Shown here one piece after another: positions 36,873-49,340 of a stretch of 64,000 nucleotides of DNA (within the stretch, counting starts at the first letter, position 1; every line of letters begins with the position of its first letter). The stretch covers positions 21,351,839-21,415,838 of the forward strand of contig CM049316.1 of NCBI GenBank assembly GCA_026874595.1, given 5' to 3'. The translations under genes were made by a program, and so were the position numbers. The stretch comes from Sipunculus nudus. Lineage: Eukaryota > Annelida > Sipuncula > Golfingiida > Sipunculidae. Under the pieces are notes generated by a model. The model saw only the letters and a list, made by a program, of their open reading frames with translations. It had not been told where the DNA came from and made no database searches.

Positions 36873-38633
36873 GTAACTATTATAATTATATCAGATGGAT
36901 AATCTTGTATCATCTATGTGAATTAAATTGCTTCTAATGGTGCTAAGATCTTCTAATCTGAAAATATGTTATATGTAATTGAACTGATTGATTAGTACAG
37001 CATGATGTTGTAAGGTGGAAAGGGTAGGAACCTCATATTTGTGCTATATATATCTGTGGTGTGGCGCCCATTTTCTGTCTTTCAACAGATTTTCTCAGTG
37101 GTTGGATTGATACTTCATAAATTTTGTATATTAATGTATAAAGAGCCTAGAGGCGCACTGCAAACCAAAATTGATGGTACCAGCATCAGCTGTCATGTTT
37201 ATGATGGTATGCACAAGGAGGTGAGGGGAATTCAACTAGTTTTTAGGTTGCACTTTTGCAAACATTCATTTTTTGTAGAAATACTTTGCATGGTCATTTT
37301 TTATGGACAGCCTGCATTTATATATGAGGGATCAAAGTTATCAACTTGGTAAAATCTCACCCGTCTTTCCACCAGAAAATTATCATCTTGGAAATCAGGA
37401 AGGAGCTTCATAAGCTTTAAGTAGCTTGCACTCAATCCATTGATACTTGTTTATCTATATATGCAAACGTAGGATACCATTTTAATGTATTTACTATATA
37501 TTGTATCAATAAATCATTCAAACAAATATATGGAGGATATGATCTATGAGGGATTTTGTCAATTTTCAGCTTTTAATTCATACTCATTTAAGTGTTCTCA
37601 ACTTGTGTACTGGCATCATACATCCATCAGAAAAGAAAAATTTCGCTTATCATGCCCAGTAATATTTCTCTGATATGCAAAGTTTGAGTAGAGTCAAACT
37701 ACTTCTTCAGAAATGTCATCGACATTTGGGAAATCACAACACAGTAGTCAAAGCAGAAACAGGAAAATTGTAAACTGTGTCAAATTACAGGAGATTTATG
37801 CCTGATGGCAAACATGTCAAATTTTCAAACTGTTAAATTAATATTGTTGGGAAGATATGCCTGAAATCCCTATATCTATCAGGTTTTCCAACTTAAATTT
37901 CAAGAAGTTTCTGGTGTGAAATGAAAAACAAAAAAATTCCTAGTCAAATTTAAGGGAACTGTTCATAAGTCAGCTGTTGATCCTTGGGCCCTTGTTCATT
38001 TTCTTCAGAATTTTTCCAACAGCAATGTAGTTCAGTATTTTAAAGAAATGTGTTATTTAAAATCTCTTTACTCTTAATAGCTACTCACCTTTTTCTGATA
38101 TTTGTTCTGTAATTTGCAATCTAAGTTACTCATATATTCTGATATATTTTTGGTTATAGTTGAAACTTGTCCGTGACTGAAGTGAGAGTGTCACATCTCT
38201 ACTTATGAAATTTCCCAGAATGGAATCTATTTAGATTTGTTGGCACAGTTTACATAACACTTTAGTGGATGCATTATTCTAGCCAAGTTGTATGACATAT
38301 ATTGTGTGATTTCATATGATAAATGAGTTACATATAGGTAATTTTAAGGGTAGCTACTGTGCATCATTTTCAGTATATTTTTTGCTCTCTGCAAAGTTTC
38401 ATGGTGTCTTCCATTCCTGAAGCTTTGGGCTTAGTGCCAGGAAAAAGTGTTTGCAGAACTCCTCTGAAAGAGCCTTTGTAAGAAGAGTTTTTTATCCAAA
38501 CAAACACATTATCTAAATAATAGTCCTAATGCATCAATTTCATGAAAATTTAAAGTACAGGTTCATAAGGTATTTCTTCAGCTGTTAGCAGTTTCAAAAG
38601 TGATCTGTTTATGTCCTTTTTGAATTATTACAG
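36873..38633 (+). other. Intron 4: AT-rich, no recognised gene
   Basis: A diverged end of the dispersed family (GTCAGCTGTTGATCCTTGGG, then CCCTTGTTC) is visible near 37,970-38,000. Nothing else is recognised. Confidence 0.5.
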
Positions 38634-38802
38634 AAAACATTGTTAAAATGGCAACTTTCCTGAAGGAGAGGCTGTTTAAGCTAAATATTCAGGAGATGGA
38701 AAAGGAGCCAAGATTGGAGGAATTCAAAGAAGTTGCACAGGTTACCCTGGCACGCCTCATCACCTACAACAGGCGAAGGTCCAGGGAAATGCAAGCTCTC
38801 AA
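38634..38802 (+). CDS. Exon 5: recombinase domain with Arg I region
   Basis: The acceptor is GAATTATTACAG and the donor CTCAA|GTAAGC; 169 nt, phase 1 to 2. It reads ENIVKMATFLKERL, a helical SAM-like tail, then VTLARLITYNRRRSREMQAL. The last part aligns with the TGLRxSEL motif of tyrosine recombinases, placing catalytic Arg I at the third Arg of NRRRSRE (38,777-38,779). Confidence 0.85.
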
Positions 38803-38861
38803 GTAAGCATTGTTTTCAAAAATGGTGTACTGCATCAGTCAGACTGTTTTTGGCTCAGTGA

Positions 38862-40072
38862 CTAAAAGCCAGTCAATGAAACATTTCCTTTTAAACCCAA
38901 CTTTAGGTCTCTGTTACCATTATCCTCTGAGCTGTGGGGTTTGTAGGTACCCCTCCCCCCCCCCCCCCAAGAATAATTAAAAATTTGATACAAAAGCTCC
39001 AGTATCTGGACAACTGATGCATTGATCACCATGCTTCTTTGCATGCATATTCATCATTTAGAGTTTCATCAGTTCCTACAGACTGGTAGCGCAAACTGGA
39101 TTTTTTCTAATTTTTTTTGCATTTTTTCTCTATTTTTGAGACCTTCAATGATTCAGTTGTCCGTTAACGGGGCACAAATTGTACCATTTGGACCTAGAAT
39201 CTTCTTACTTGACATCCAGGGAGGTCCATGAAAAACCTCTGTACAAACCTGAAATTAGGTAACTGTGACCTAAATTCTCCAAGTTAGGGGGGGGGTGTTT
39301 GAGCACCCCAGAAATCATGTAAAATACACACAAATTGCCAGATTCCTCAGGTACAGTTAGAGGGATTTTCATCAAATTTGGTGTGTTATGGGTGGGTGTT
39401 AATGAGCCTAAGCTACTGTGCATGAATGATGATAACACCTACATTATCTTAATTAGTTGCATGTGAAAGGACATATTGTCAACATGTCAGTCGGCTGAGC
39501 GTCATGACCCAGGGGTCACTTGAGACCTTCAAATTAAGCAGTCTGGCTGTTAATAGGGTACAAACTGTAACCTTTAGACCTAGAATATTGCTTACCTTTG
39601 TACAACAAAGGGGTTCTTAAGCAAATCTCTTGGAAACCTGAAATTAGGTCATAGTGATGTATATTGTGCAAGATATGTGAAAGAACATGATTTGAGACCC
39701 CTGTAGGACATATTTGCATGATTTGTTACAGTTAGACCTAGAAACTTCTAATTTTATTAAGAATCAGGGAGTTTCTTGTTAAATTTTTTGGAAACCTAAA
39801 ATAACGTCACTGTGATCTATATTCTGCAAGCTCTGTAAAGAAGCATGATTTTAACACTATGATTCAGATGGGCACAAATGGTAGCAGCTTGATGTAGAAT
39901 AAGGTCACTGTTACTTGTATCTAGGGTCTATTGGAAAAAATGCACCATTCTGAGCACTCTGGGAGTCATGTTACTGACTTCAAGTGTGTTCAAGGTTATG
40001 TTACTGAGTTCAAGGTTCCTTGAATTCGGCTGAGCGTCATGGCACATGGGCCACTTGTGGCAGTGTTTGGTC
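38862..40072 (+). repeat. Two dispersed-family copies in intron 5
   Basis: The first runs from GGCTCAGTGACTAAAAGCC to GCTGAGCGTCATGACCCAGG near 39,520. The second ends GCTGAGCGTCATGGCACATG near 40,060. Both contain GAAATTAGGT and CTAGAATCTT phrases shared with the tandem array at 41.5 kb. A poly(C) run lies at about 38,947-38,968. Confidence 0.7.
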
Positions 40073-40931
40073 TTACAAGTGATGTTATAACAGGGATGGA
40101 AATGTACAAATTACTTGTTTTCTGAGGAATTTAATTTTGGTGACAGGAATTCTGAATAACTGACTAAATTCCCAATTTGGAATGTAAAAATCAGTAGAAT
40201 TTCCCATCCTTGTCTAAAAATCGGTTGCACTGTTCACTTTCCCAACTAAATCAAAGTGTCCCAATGGTCTTAAGTGTAACTGACCTTTTCCCTAAGTGTT
40301 TTATTTCTTTAGTTATCTGAGAAAAACAGAAAAAGGGATTTTTGGAAACCTGTACAGGGTACAGCCATATTTTGCATATAATCTCAAAACAGAAATGCTA
40401 TTGCTTCTTATGTATAAATAGTGGCACCTGTCTTCTGCTTGAGAAACTAAATTGTTCTTTGATCTTCAAACTTGTCATGGATGAAAATTTATTATTTTCA
40501 AGGTAAGTTATCGAAGTTTGAGGTGTTAGTTAGGTAAAGTAGGACATATAATCAGGGAGCCTTAAAGTTAAAGCCTAATATTACAGATAATGAAGGAAAT
40601 ATCTTTGTTAGATTGTTGATTTGAAATGGTGAATGTGAACTTTTGAAGGGGACTTCTTAAAGCGGGAGAATGTATAAAAGCGGCTTTATGTAAATTTTAA
40701 CATGTGAATAAGGTGGCATTACATTAAAGCTGATATAATTATAAAATTATGTAATTTCATGAAAAACTGGTTCACATGATAGGAAAACCTTTTAAACTTG
40801 GGCAGGGTTGGACCTGATTGTCAATGTTAAATTCCAATATTGGAAAAAAAACCCTGAGTGAATGCAAATTCATTGGAGAGAATTCAGCGCCAAAACCTTA
40901 TTTCTGAACTTTTCTTCTTCATTTCAAGTGC

Positions 40932-41059
<128 letters not shown>

Positions 41060-41530
41060 CTTTATAATGTTGACAGTTGAATTGAATGGTCTTGATTTAA
41101 CATGCGCCATCTTTAGTAATAACTCTCGCGCCAGGCCTTTTTATACATATTTACTGAATATGCATGCTTGTGGCAAACTGAGTGGTCATTCTGATCTCAT
41201 TGCAAGATCAAGAGAAACGTGTTTGAAATATGGTATAAGTTTTCTCAAATATATTTTTGATAAGAAGTACAAGTAAAGGGTAAAAAAGGAATTGAAATAA
41301 GATGTCAATGATGGAATGTCAGATACCGTTTGGCAGTTATTGGTCAGTCACGCCCCTTACAATAAATATATTTTAAACATGCTTCTGACACCATTTTAAT
41401 ATATTGATTTTATGTATAATACGGTGTCTTATCTGTGGTTTTACTGTTCTTATTACTTTATATTTTATTGTGTTTTATGTTCATGTACTCTTCTTCTGAA
41501 GGCTTAATAAACTATTATTATATTATTATT

Positions 41531-43910
41531 AGCTCAGCTGACTGAAAGTCATCTGAGCTATAGCGATCACTCTTTGTCCGTCGTCCGTCTGTCCGTCTGT
41601 CCGTCCGTTAACCAGGCACAAATCGTAACCGCTGAACCTAGAACCTTGTAACTTGGGATTCTGAGAGGTCCATGAAAAATCTCCTTGGAAACCAGAAATT
41701 AGGTCTCTGTTACCCATATCCTTCGAGCTATGGGGCCCCAAAGTACCCCCCAGAAAGTCAAAAATTTCATACAAAAACTTCAATATCTCATTAACTACTT
41801 AACTGATGGTCATGATTTTTGGCATACATATTGATCATGAGATGTTCCATCACTTCCTGCAGACTGGTGGCGCCACCTGTATTTTTCGATTTTTTACAAA
41901 TTTTTTCTCTATTTTTGAGACCTTTAAAAATGTGAACATCTGTTAACAAGGCACAAATCGTAAAGCCTAGACCTAGAATCTTAATTCTTGATACACTGAG
42001 AGGTCCATGAAAAATCTCCTTGGAAACCAGAAATAAGGTCTCTGTTACCCATATCCTTCGAGCTATGGGGCCCCAAAGTACCCCCAAGAATAGTAAAAAA
42101 TTTCATACAAAAACTTCATTATCTCAATAACTACAACACTGATGGTCATGATTTTTGGCATACATATTGATCATGAGATGTTCCATAAGTTCCTGCAGAC
42201 TGGTGGCGCCACCTGTATTTTTCGATTTTTTTACAATTTTTTCCTCTATTTTTGAGACGTTTAAAGATGCTGTCATCTGTTAACGTGGCATAAATCGTAA
42301 CCGCTGGACCTAGAATCTTCATTCTCGACACACTGAGAAACCTATTAAAAGTCTCCGTGGAAACCATAAATTAGATCTCTGTTACCCATATCCTTCGAGC
42401 TATGGGGCCCCAAAGTACCCCCCAGAAAAGTAAAAAATTTCATACAAAAACTTCAATATCTCATTAACTACTTGACTGATGGTCATGATTTTTGGCATAC
42501 ATATTGATCATGAGATGTTCCATCACTTCCATCACAGACTGGTGGCGCCACCTGAATTTTTCGATTTTTTACGAATTTAAAAATGTGAACAGCTGTTAAC
42601 AGGGCACAAATCATAAAGACTGGACCTAGAATCTTCATTCTTGACACACTGAGAGGTCCATAAAAAGTCTGCATGGAAACCTGAAATAAGGTCTCTGTTA
42701 CCCATATCCTTTGAGCTATGGGGGGCTCCCAATAACCCCCCAGAATAATGGAAAATTTGATAAAAACAAACTGCAACATCTCAATAACTACAACACTGAT
42801 GGTCGTGAGTTTTGGCATACATATTGATCAAGAGGTGTTTCATCAGTACCTGCAGACTGGTGGTGCCACCTGTATTTTTTCAAATTTTCACAATTTTTTT
42901 TTCTCTATTTTCGAGACCTTTCAGGATGTAGTTATCTGTCAACAGGGTACAAATCGTAAGGACTGGACCTAGAATCTTCATTGTTGACACACAGGGAGAC
43001 CCATGATAAGGCTCCATGGACACCTGAAATTAGGTCTCTGTTACCCATATCCTTTGAGCTATGGCACTCCAAAGTACAGCTCAGAATAATGGAAAATTTG
43101 ATACAAAAGCTGAAGTATCTGAACAACTAATGCAGAGATCACCATAATTGTTTTCATGGATATTGATCATGGAGTGTTTCATCAGTTTCTGCAGACTGGT
43201 GGCACCACCTGTATTTGTTCGGGTTTTTTTACAAATTTTTTCTCTATTTTTGAGACCTTTAAAGTTATGAACATCTGTTAACAGGGCACAAATCATCAAA
43301 ACTGGACCTAGAATCTTCATTCTTGACACACAGGGAGACCCATGAAAAGTCTCCATGGAAACCTGAAATTAGGTCTCTGTTACCCATATTCTTTAAGCTG
43401 TATGGCTCCATTAACCCCCCAGAATAATGGAAAATTTGATACAAAAACTGCAGTATCTCAATAACTACAACACTGATGGTCATGATTTTCGGCATACGTA
43501 TTGATCATGACCTGTTTCTGCAGACTGGGTGCACCACCTCTATTTTTTTCAAATTGTTACGATTTTTTTCTCTTTTTTTGATACCTTTAAAGATGTGGTT
43601 ATCTGTCAACAGGGTACAAATCGCAACAACTGGACCTAGAATCTTCATTCTTGTCATGCAAGAAGGCCCATGAAAAGTGCCTGTGGAAACTTAAAATTAG
43701 GTCTCTGTTACCCATATCCTTCAAGCCATAGGACTCCGAAGTATCCCTCAGAATAAATGACAATTTGATACAAAAGCTGAAGTATCTGAACAACTAATGG
43801 GGAGATCACCATGATTCTTTGCATGGATATTGATGTTTGTAAGTGTTTTTATTAGTTTCTGCAGACTGGTGGAGCCACCTGTATTTTTGTACCCGCCAAA
43901 ACGAAGTTTT
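41531..43910 (+). repeat. Tandem array of about 335-bp monomers (about seven copies) with a GGTGGCGCCACC palindrome
   Basis: The array starts with the dispersed-family head (AGCTCAGCTGACTGAAAGTC and a GTCCGTCC tract). The phrase GGCACAAATCGTAA or a variant recurs near 41,616, 41,950, 42,287, 42,602, 42,945, 43,284 and 43,612, a period of about 315-345 bp. Each unit has CTGCAGACTGGTGG(C/T)(G/A)CCACC followed by a T-rich stretch. Minus-strand frames through it are repeat artefacts. No coding. Confidence 0.9.
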
Positions 43911-44049
43911 GTGGATACTATGTTTTTGACCGGGTTCCTCCACCGTTGCCGCGTTCGTTTCCAGAGAGCTCCTCTGGGACTTGATTTTAACAGCTTTCCA
44001 AGCTCATATCTCGGGAACCGTTTGACTGATCAGGAAATAAAATTTATAC

Positions 44050-45460
44050 TAATGTAGCCCTTGGATAGCTCTATAACATACACAAAAAATGGTGGCGCCA
44101 CCTGTAACCATGTTTGCACATTGTCCATCTGTTCATCTGCCTTTGGTTAAAATCACTCATATCTCTGCAGTGAATTGACTCATTCACCTGAAATTCGGCA
44201 TGCGTATACATCCTGGATAGCTTTCTTGATTTTATGACAGGTGGCGCCACCTACATTCTCATTCACGCTGATGACATCCAAGCTCATATTTCGGGAACCG
44301 TTTGACCGATCGGGCCAAAATTTTGCATGTATATAGATCTAACATAGCTCTTTATTATACGCTAAACTGGTGGCGCCACCTGCAACCATTTTTGCACAGC
44401 GTCTGTCTGTTTGTCTGCCATGCAATAATGTCACTCATATCTCGGCAGTGGTTTGACATATCTGCCTAAAATTTTGCAGTTTTATACATCCTGGATAGCT
44501 TTCTTGATTTTATGACAGGTGGCACCACCTACATTCTAGTTAACGCTGCACACATCCAAGCTAATATCTCAGGAACCATTTGACTGATTGGGCCAAAATT
44601 GTGCTTGTGTTTAGATCTCACATAGGTCTTTATCATACACAAAACTGCAACCATTTTTGCACAGCGTCTGTCTGTTTGTCTGCCGTGGGCTAAAATCACT
44701 CATATCCATGTAGTGGTTTGACTTTTCTGCCTAAAATTTTGCATATGTATACAACTTGGACAGCTTTCTGGATTTTTGGTAGGTTGCACAACCTACATAC
44801 ACATTTAGGCTGCAGACATCCATGCTAATATGCAACATACCTCACTCTGTTTCCCCTTGCCACTCAATCCATGTGTATAGATCTAACATAGCTCTTTATC
44901 ATACACAAAACTGGTGGCACCACCTGCAACCATTTTTGCACAGCGTCTGTCTGTTGGTCTGTCGTGGCCTAAAATCACTCATTTCTCTGTAGTGGTTTGA
45001 CATATCTGCCTAAAATTTTGCAGTTTTATACATCCTGGATAGCTTTCTTGATTTTATGACAGGTGGCACCACCTACATTCACGTTCACGCTGATGACATC
45101 CAAGCTCATATCTCGGGAACCGTTTGACCGATCGGGCCAAAATTTTGCATGTGTATATATCTAACATAGCTCTTTATCATACACAAAACTGGTGGCACCA
45201 CCTGCAACCATTTTTGCACAGCGTCTGTCTGTTGGTCTGTCGTGGCCTAAAATCACTCATTTCTCTGTAGTGGTTTGACATAACTGCCTAAAATTTTGCA
45301 GGTTTATACAACTTGGACAGCTTTCTGGATTTTTGGTAGGTTGCACAACCTACATACACATTTAGGCTGCAGACATCCATGCTAATATGCAACATACCTC
45401 ACTCTGTTTCCCCTTGCCACTCAATCCATGCCTCACTTCACTCTGATTTTGGCAGATACA
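44050..45460 (+). repeat. Second tandem array, about 275-bp monomers (about five copies)
   Basis: AACCATTTTTGCACAGCGTC or a variant recurs near 44,106, 44,383, 44,650, 44,929 and 45,205. Each unit carries the GGTGGCGCCACC palindrome or the variant GGTGGCACCACC up to twice. A 300-base block at about 44,770-44,880 is repeated nearly exactly at 45,310-45,430. The composite ends at 45,640-45,672 with CAGCTGAGCGTCATGACCCA, the usual family terminus. Confidence 0.9.
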
Positions 45461-46044
45461 CGTAGTCACTTGTCGGCTACCTGTATTCTAGTTTTTAAAG
45501 TTTACACATTTTTATTCTATTTTTCAGATATATGAATACAGACTAAATCTTATCCTATTGGTTAATCTGTTTGATGCTTCAGTTGAATGGGTATCTACCA
45601 TTCTGATGATAAAATTTCCTTTTGTGAATCTCTTCCCAGTCAGCTGAGCGTCATGACCCATGGGTCACTTGTTATTATAATGAACCAGTTTACATACCAG
45701 TGTCACAAGGTTGTGATAAATTTCCAGGGTTTTACACTGTTTCCCAATTGAACTTTTTCTTTTAAAATTTCAGAATATATTATATGGGTTGCAAAAATAT
45801 TTTCCACTCAACAGACTGCTTTCAGTTAAGGGAACTTTCAAAACTGAATTGGGTCTTGCATCGCCTGTTGTGAATATCTTCATGTGATTAGTAATAATGA
45901 AGACCAAAATAATAGCCAGTGATGGTTGCTGAAGTCCTTTGAAGGCTCACAAGGGCTTGTGTTTACCTGCCAACCAAAGAAAACATGAACATGTTTTATA
46001 TGAACATTTGGCCATTAAGCATGACCATGGAAATTGTGTTTCAG

Positions 46045-46168
46045 AGTATCGCACTGTATACAAAGGACAAAGGGACTTAGTGGATGGGGGAATGATCTAC
46101 TGGCTGAGGCCTCAGACCTTGAGAAAGAATTGGCTGCATCTCAGGAGAATGTGGAACTGAGAGGGAAG
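46045..46168 (+). CDS. Exon 6: recombinase domain, helix and first beta-hairpin strand
   Basis: The acceptor is ATTGTGTTTCAG and the donor GGGAAG|GTAACC; 124 nt, phase 2 to 0. The chain frame reads KVSHCIQRTKGLSGWGN, then LLAEASDLEKELAASQENVE and LRGK. ENVELRGK with exon 7's GSCKVPVLI forms the beta-hairpin that in recombinases carries the catalytic Lys (V-x-GKGxKxRxVPL). Confidence 0.8.
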
Positions 46169-46676
46169 GTAACCTGATCTCTAAGCTTTGTCTATCATCA
46201 GTTATTTAGGAAGTGTGAATATGAGAAGGGTCTATACTCTGGTTTAAGCCATAGTAACTCTGTGCAGCATCTTTTACATAGACTCAGACATAGACGTGAT
46301 AGAGCTCATAATGTTTACAAAGAAATATACATAACATTTCAGGATGCATATAAATTTTCAGCAGGCCCATATCTTAATTATGGAAAGACAAAATTTCTCA
46401 AGATTTTTTATACCATTAAATTGATCTCTTTAAACCAAATTTATTGGCAGATTAGAACTGTAATCAGTTTTGAAATATTTTTTTCGGGGTTACTTATTTA
46501 ATTGTTTCATGTGATTTCAGACACTCTGAAAAGGGTAAACTAAAGCATTGTACCTTGTACAGTTCTTGAATGAAGATCCTTCTAGCTTACCAAGTTCAAA
46601 CAAAAAGCATACTTTCTGATTCTGCTTATATATTATTGTCACACTGACAACTTAAAAATAGAGAAATGTATTTCAG

Positions 46677-46797
46677 GGGAGCTGCAAGGTACCAGTCCTT
46701 ATTCCTACTGACTGCCAGAAGCCCCTGTCATTCCTTATTAATGCAGCAGTTCGGGACAAGCTGAAGATTAAAAGTGACTATGTGTTTGCTACCCCAG
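46677..46797 (+). CDS. Exon 7: recombinase beta-hairpin and following helix
   Basis: The acceptor is TGTATTTCAG and the donor CCCCAG|GTAATT; 121 nt, phase 0 to 1. It reads GSCKVPVLIPTDCQKPLSFL, then INAAVRDKLKIKSDYVFATP, matching the hairpin-VPL, helix and LF/YVF strand of the tyrosine recombinase fold. Confidence 0.85.
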
Positions 46798-47099
46798 GTA
46801 ATTACTCATGTCACTCTGTACTTCACATGTGTATTTGCTTGCAGGAATGTCATCCCACCCCCCTCCCCCCCCCCCCCCCAGCATATCAGAAATTATGGTT
46901 ATCCTTGGAATGTGATGGCTGTAATTTTATATGGTTTAATAAATTGATTGTGATTTGGGCTTTACTTTTCAGTTTGTGACTGACTTTCATAAGTTTGAAT
47001 TATGTGTATGCTACCAAATATTTAAACGGTAACAATGTTATACATAAATATTTGAGGCCTGTAGGTAACCTGAATTGAAATTTTCATTTCAAGCCGACA

Positions 47100-49340
47100 G
47101 CCTTTTATACGCCCTTTATATGACGGGAATATTATGGTATTCCCTGTCCATCAGTCCGTTAAGTTTTTAGTGTTGCTTTGATAACTTTCCAGGGCTTTGA
47201 GGGATTTTCATTAAACTCACCATAACAACTAACCAACGGATGATCTCACTCATATTTGATTATGGGAAACATCCACACATATTTAAGAAGGTCACAGGTC
47301 ACTAGGCTAACTAGTGGTGTCACTATGATAACTTATGAAGAATATGAAGGATTTTTATCAAACTCATCAGAAACGTTAAACAATAAAATATCTCACCTAA
47401 GTTTGATTTCCAGCAAAATCCATGCATATTTAATAAGGTCAGAGGTCACTGCACTTTGGAGGCACCTTTGTGACTTACAAAAAATCCTATGGAATTTCAT
47501 GAAACTCATTATACATGTTAACCAATAGAGTTTCTCACCTGAATTACCTTCTCATCAAATTTCATGCATTTAATAAGGTGAGAGGTTACCAGAAACATGA
47601 CAGACGTATTATGCCATTTGCCATGCTCTTATTTAAATATAATCAGATTTTATTCTAGTTTAAAAGAGGGCCTTCACTTTGTGAGAGCTTGGTTTTATTT
47701 GGGTGGTGCGAGAGAATTTTTAATTTTTTATTGAGTATGAATTTAGATCAATTATTATATTATTGTAAATGCACTTTCAGAGAAACCAGGCTTATTGTAA
47801 TAATGCTAGAAAATATAATAATAGAGGATAATAAATATGTGCCCTATTATGATAACAAAATTGAAAAAGCTGAAATAATTTAATGGCAGCATTATGTAAA
47901 GTGAGCATCGATTTCATTTATTACAAGTATTGTTGTTAATTATGGCCCTGCTTGACAAGGGGTGCCCTATCGTGATTTCCATGTCAGTCCGTCCTTCCTT
48001 CTACCGTCCTTGTGTACTTCTGTCCTTCCGTCAGTGACACTTTCTTTCGCACATGATAACTCAACAACAACATACAGCAGCTTTCCCAAATTCACAAGGA
48101 TGATCGGTAATTATGAGGGCTCCATACCTATTCAATTACAGACATGTTGGAATTCTAATATGGCAGCCCCTGTCAAATCGCTGATTTTCTTTCGCACGCA
48201 ATAACTCAACAAAACATATACTGCAGCTTACCCAAATTCAGAGTGATGGTTGGTGCTTATGAGGGCTCCAGACCTTATACCGATGCTCTCGTGTGTAGAG
48301 GCAGTAAATGACTGCCTGCTTGAAAAACTGCAGGAAAACAACTAGTGCCCCCTAGCGTCCAGCCTGACCAGCCCATTCATTTAACACAGCAGTGTGGGCA
48401 CTGGACATTGTGTTTTTAATTGCCGATCATCCTGATACTTATTATTCATCATATTTATTTTGCGTGTTAAACCATAATACAAAACATGAAAAGACATAAG
48501 AAATTTCGTCACGGTTTGCATTAGAATTTGATCTTGAATCAACTGCCTTGTAGCGGATTATATAAGGGAAACATACACAGGGTCTTTTGTCATTGATAAA
48601 AGTCATATTTTGCAAGTTTCCATGAATTATGATACATTATGGTAGGAAACAATTGTAACCTGGTATTTTTCAAACGATAATATTAATTAAAGCGATTCCA
48701 TAGCGCGTATAAGCTAACAAAGTTGTGACTGTCAGTTTCGTCTGTGTTAATGAGTGCCCGGCTGAATCACGCTTGCCTGCACAAACAAGCTTCCGGCTGT
48801 GCCAGCCAATCGTTTTTCTCCTCCATCTACACAAGAAGCTGCATTAGCGATATCCCGTATTACAGACCTGTTGGAATTCCAATAAGGCCACCACAGCCCA
48901 ATCGCTGATTTTCTTTCACGTGCGATAACTTGACAACAACATACTGCAGCTTTCCCAAATTTACAGGGATGGTTGGTACATATGAGGGCTCCAGACCTAG
49001 TGAATAAGACCTGTTGGGATTCCAATATGGCCACCACAGCCCGATCGCTGATTTTCTTTCACACGCAATAACTCAACAACAACCTACTGAAGCTTTCCCA
49101 GTTCCACAGGGATCATTGGTGCCTATGAGGGCTCCAGACCTATCGAATTACAGCCTTGCTCAAAATCAAATATGGCTAACAGACTACGTTCGGTGATTTT
49201 CTATTGCACACATTATTTCAGACATATCTTCTTTAATATAATTTGATCTAGTAGAACTTTTTCCCTAATGCATATGGATAAAAACCTGTTTCTGTTTGTC
49301 ATATTTTTCAAATTTAATTTAATTTTCACCCATTTGTAAA
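47100..49340 (+). repeat. Diverged intron 7 repeats
   Basis: At 47,100-47,600, variants of GAAGGTCACAGGTCACTAGG and TTATCAAACTCATCAG recur three times. At 47,960-49,200 a unit containing CGATCGCTGATTTTCTTTC and AGGGCTCCAGACCT recurs about four times. No gene. Confidence 0.65.

Noticed and set aside
41529-43793. Series of similar minus-strand frames (repeated ETLFLVSKEIF-like words) as a gene family
   Set aside because: They are the same non-coding tandem monomer read in an open frame; differences include indels not in multiples of three.
41531-45460. CRISPR-like array
   Set aside because: Monomers of 275-335 bp without short identical repeats and unique spacers, in a eukaryotic intron.
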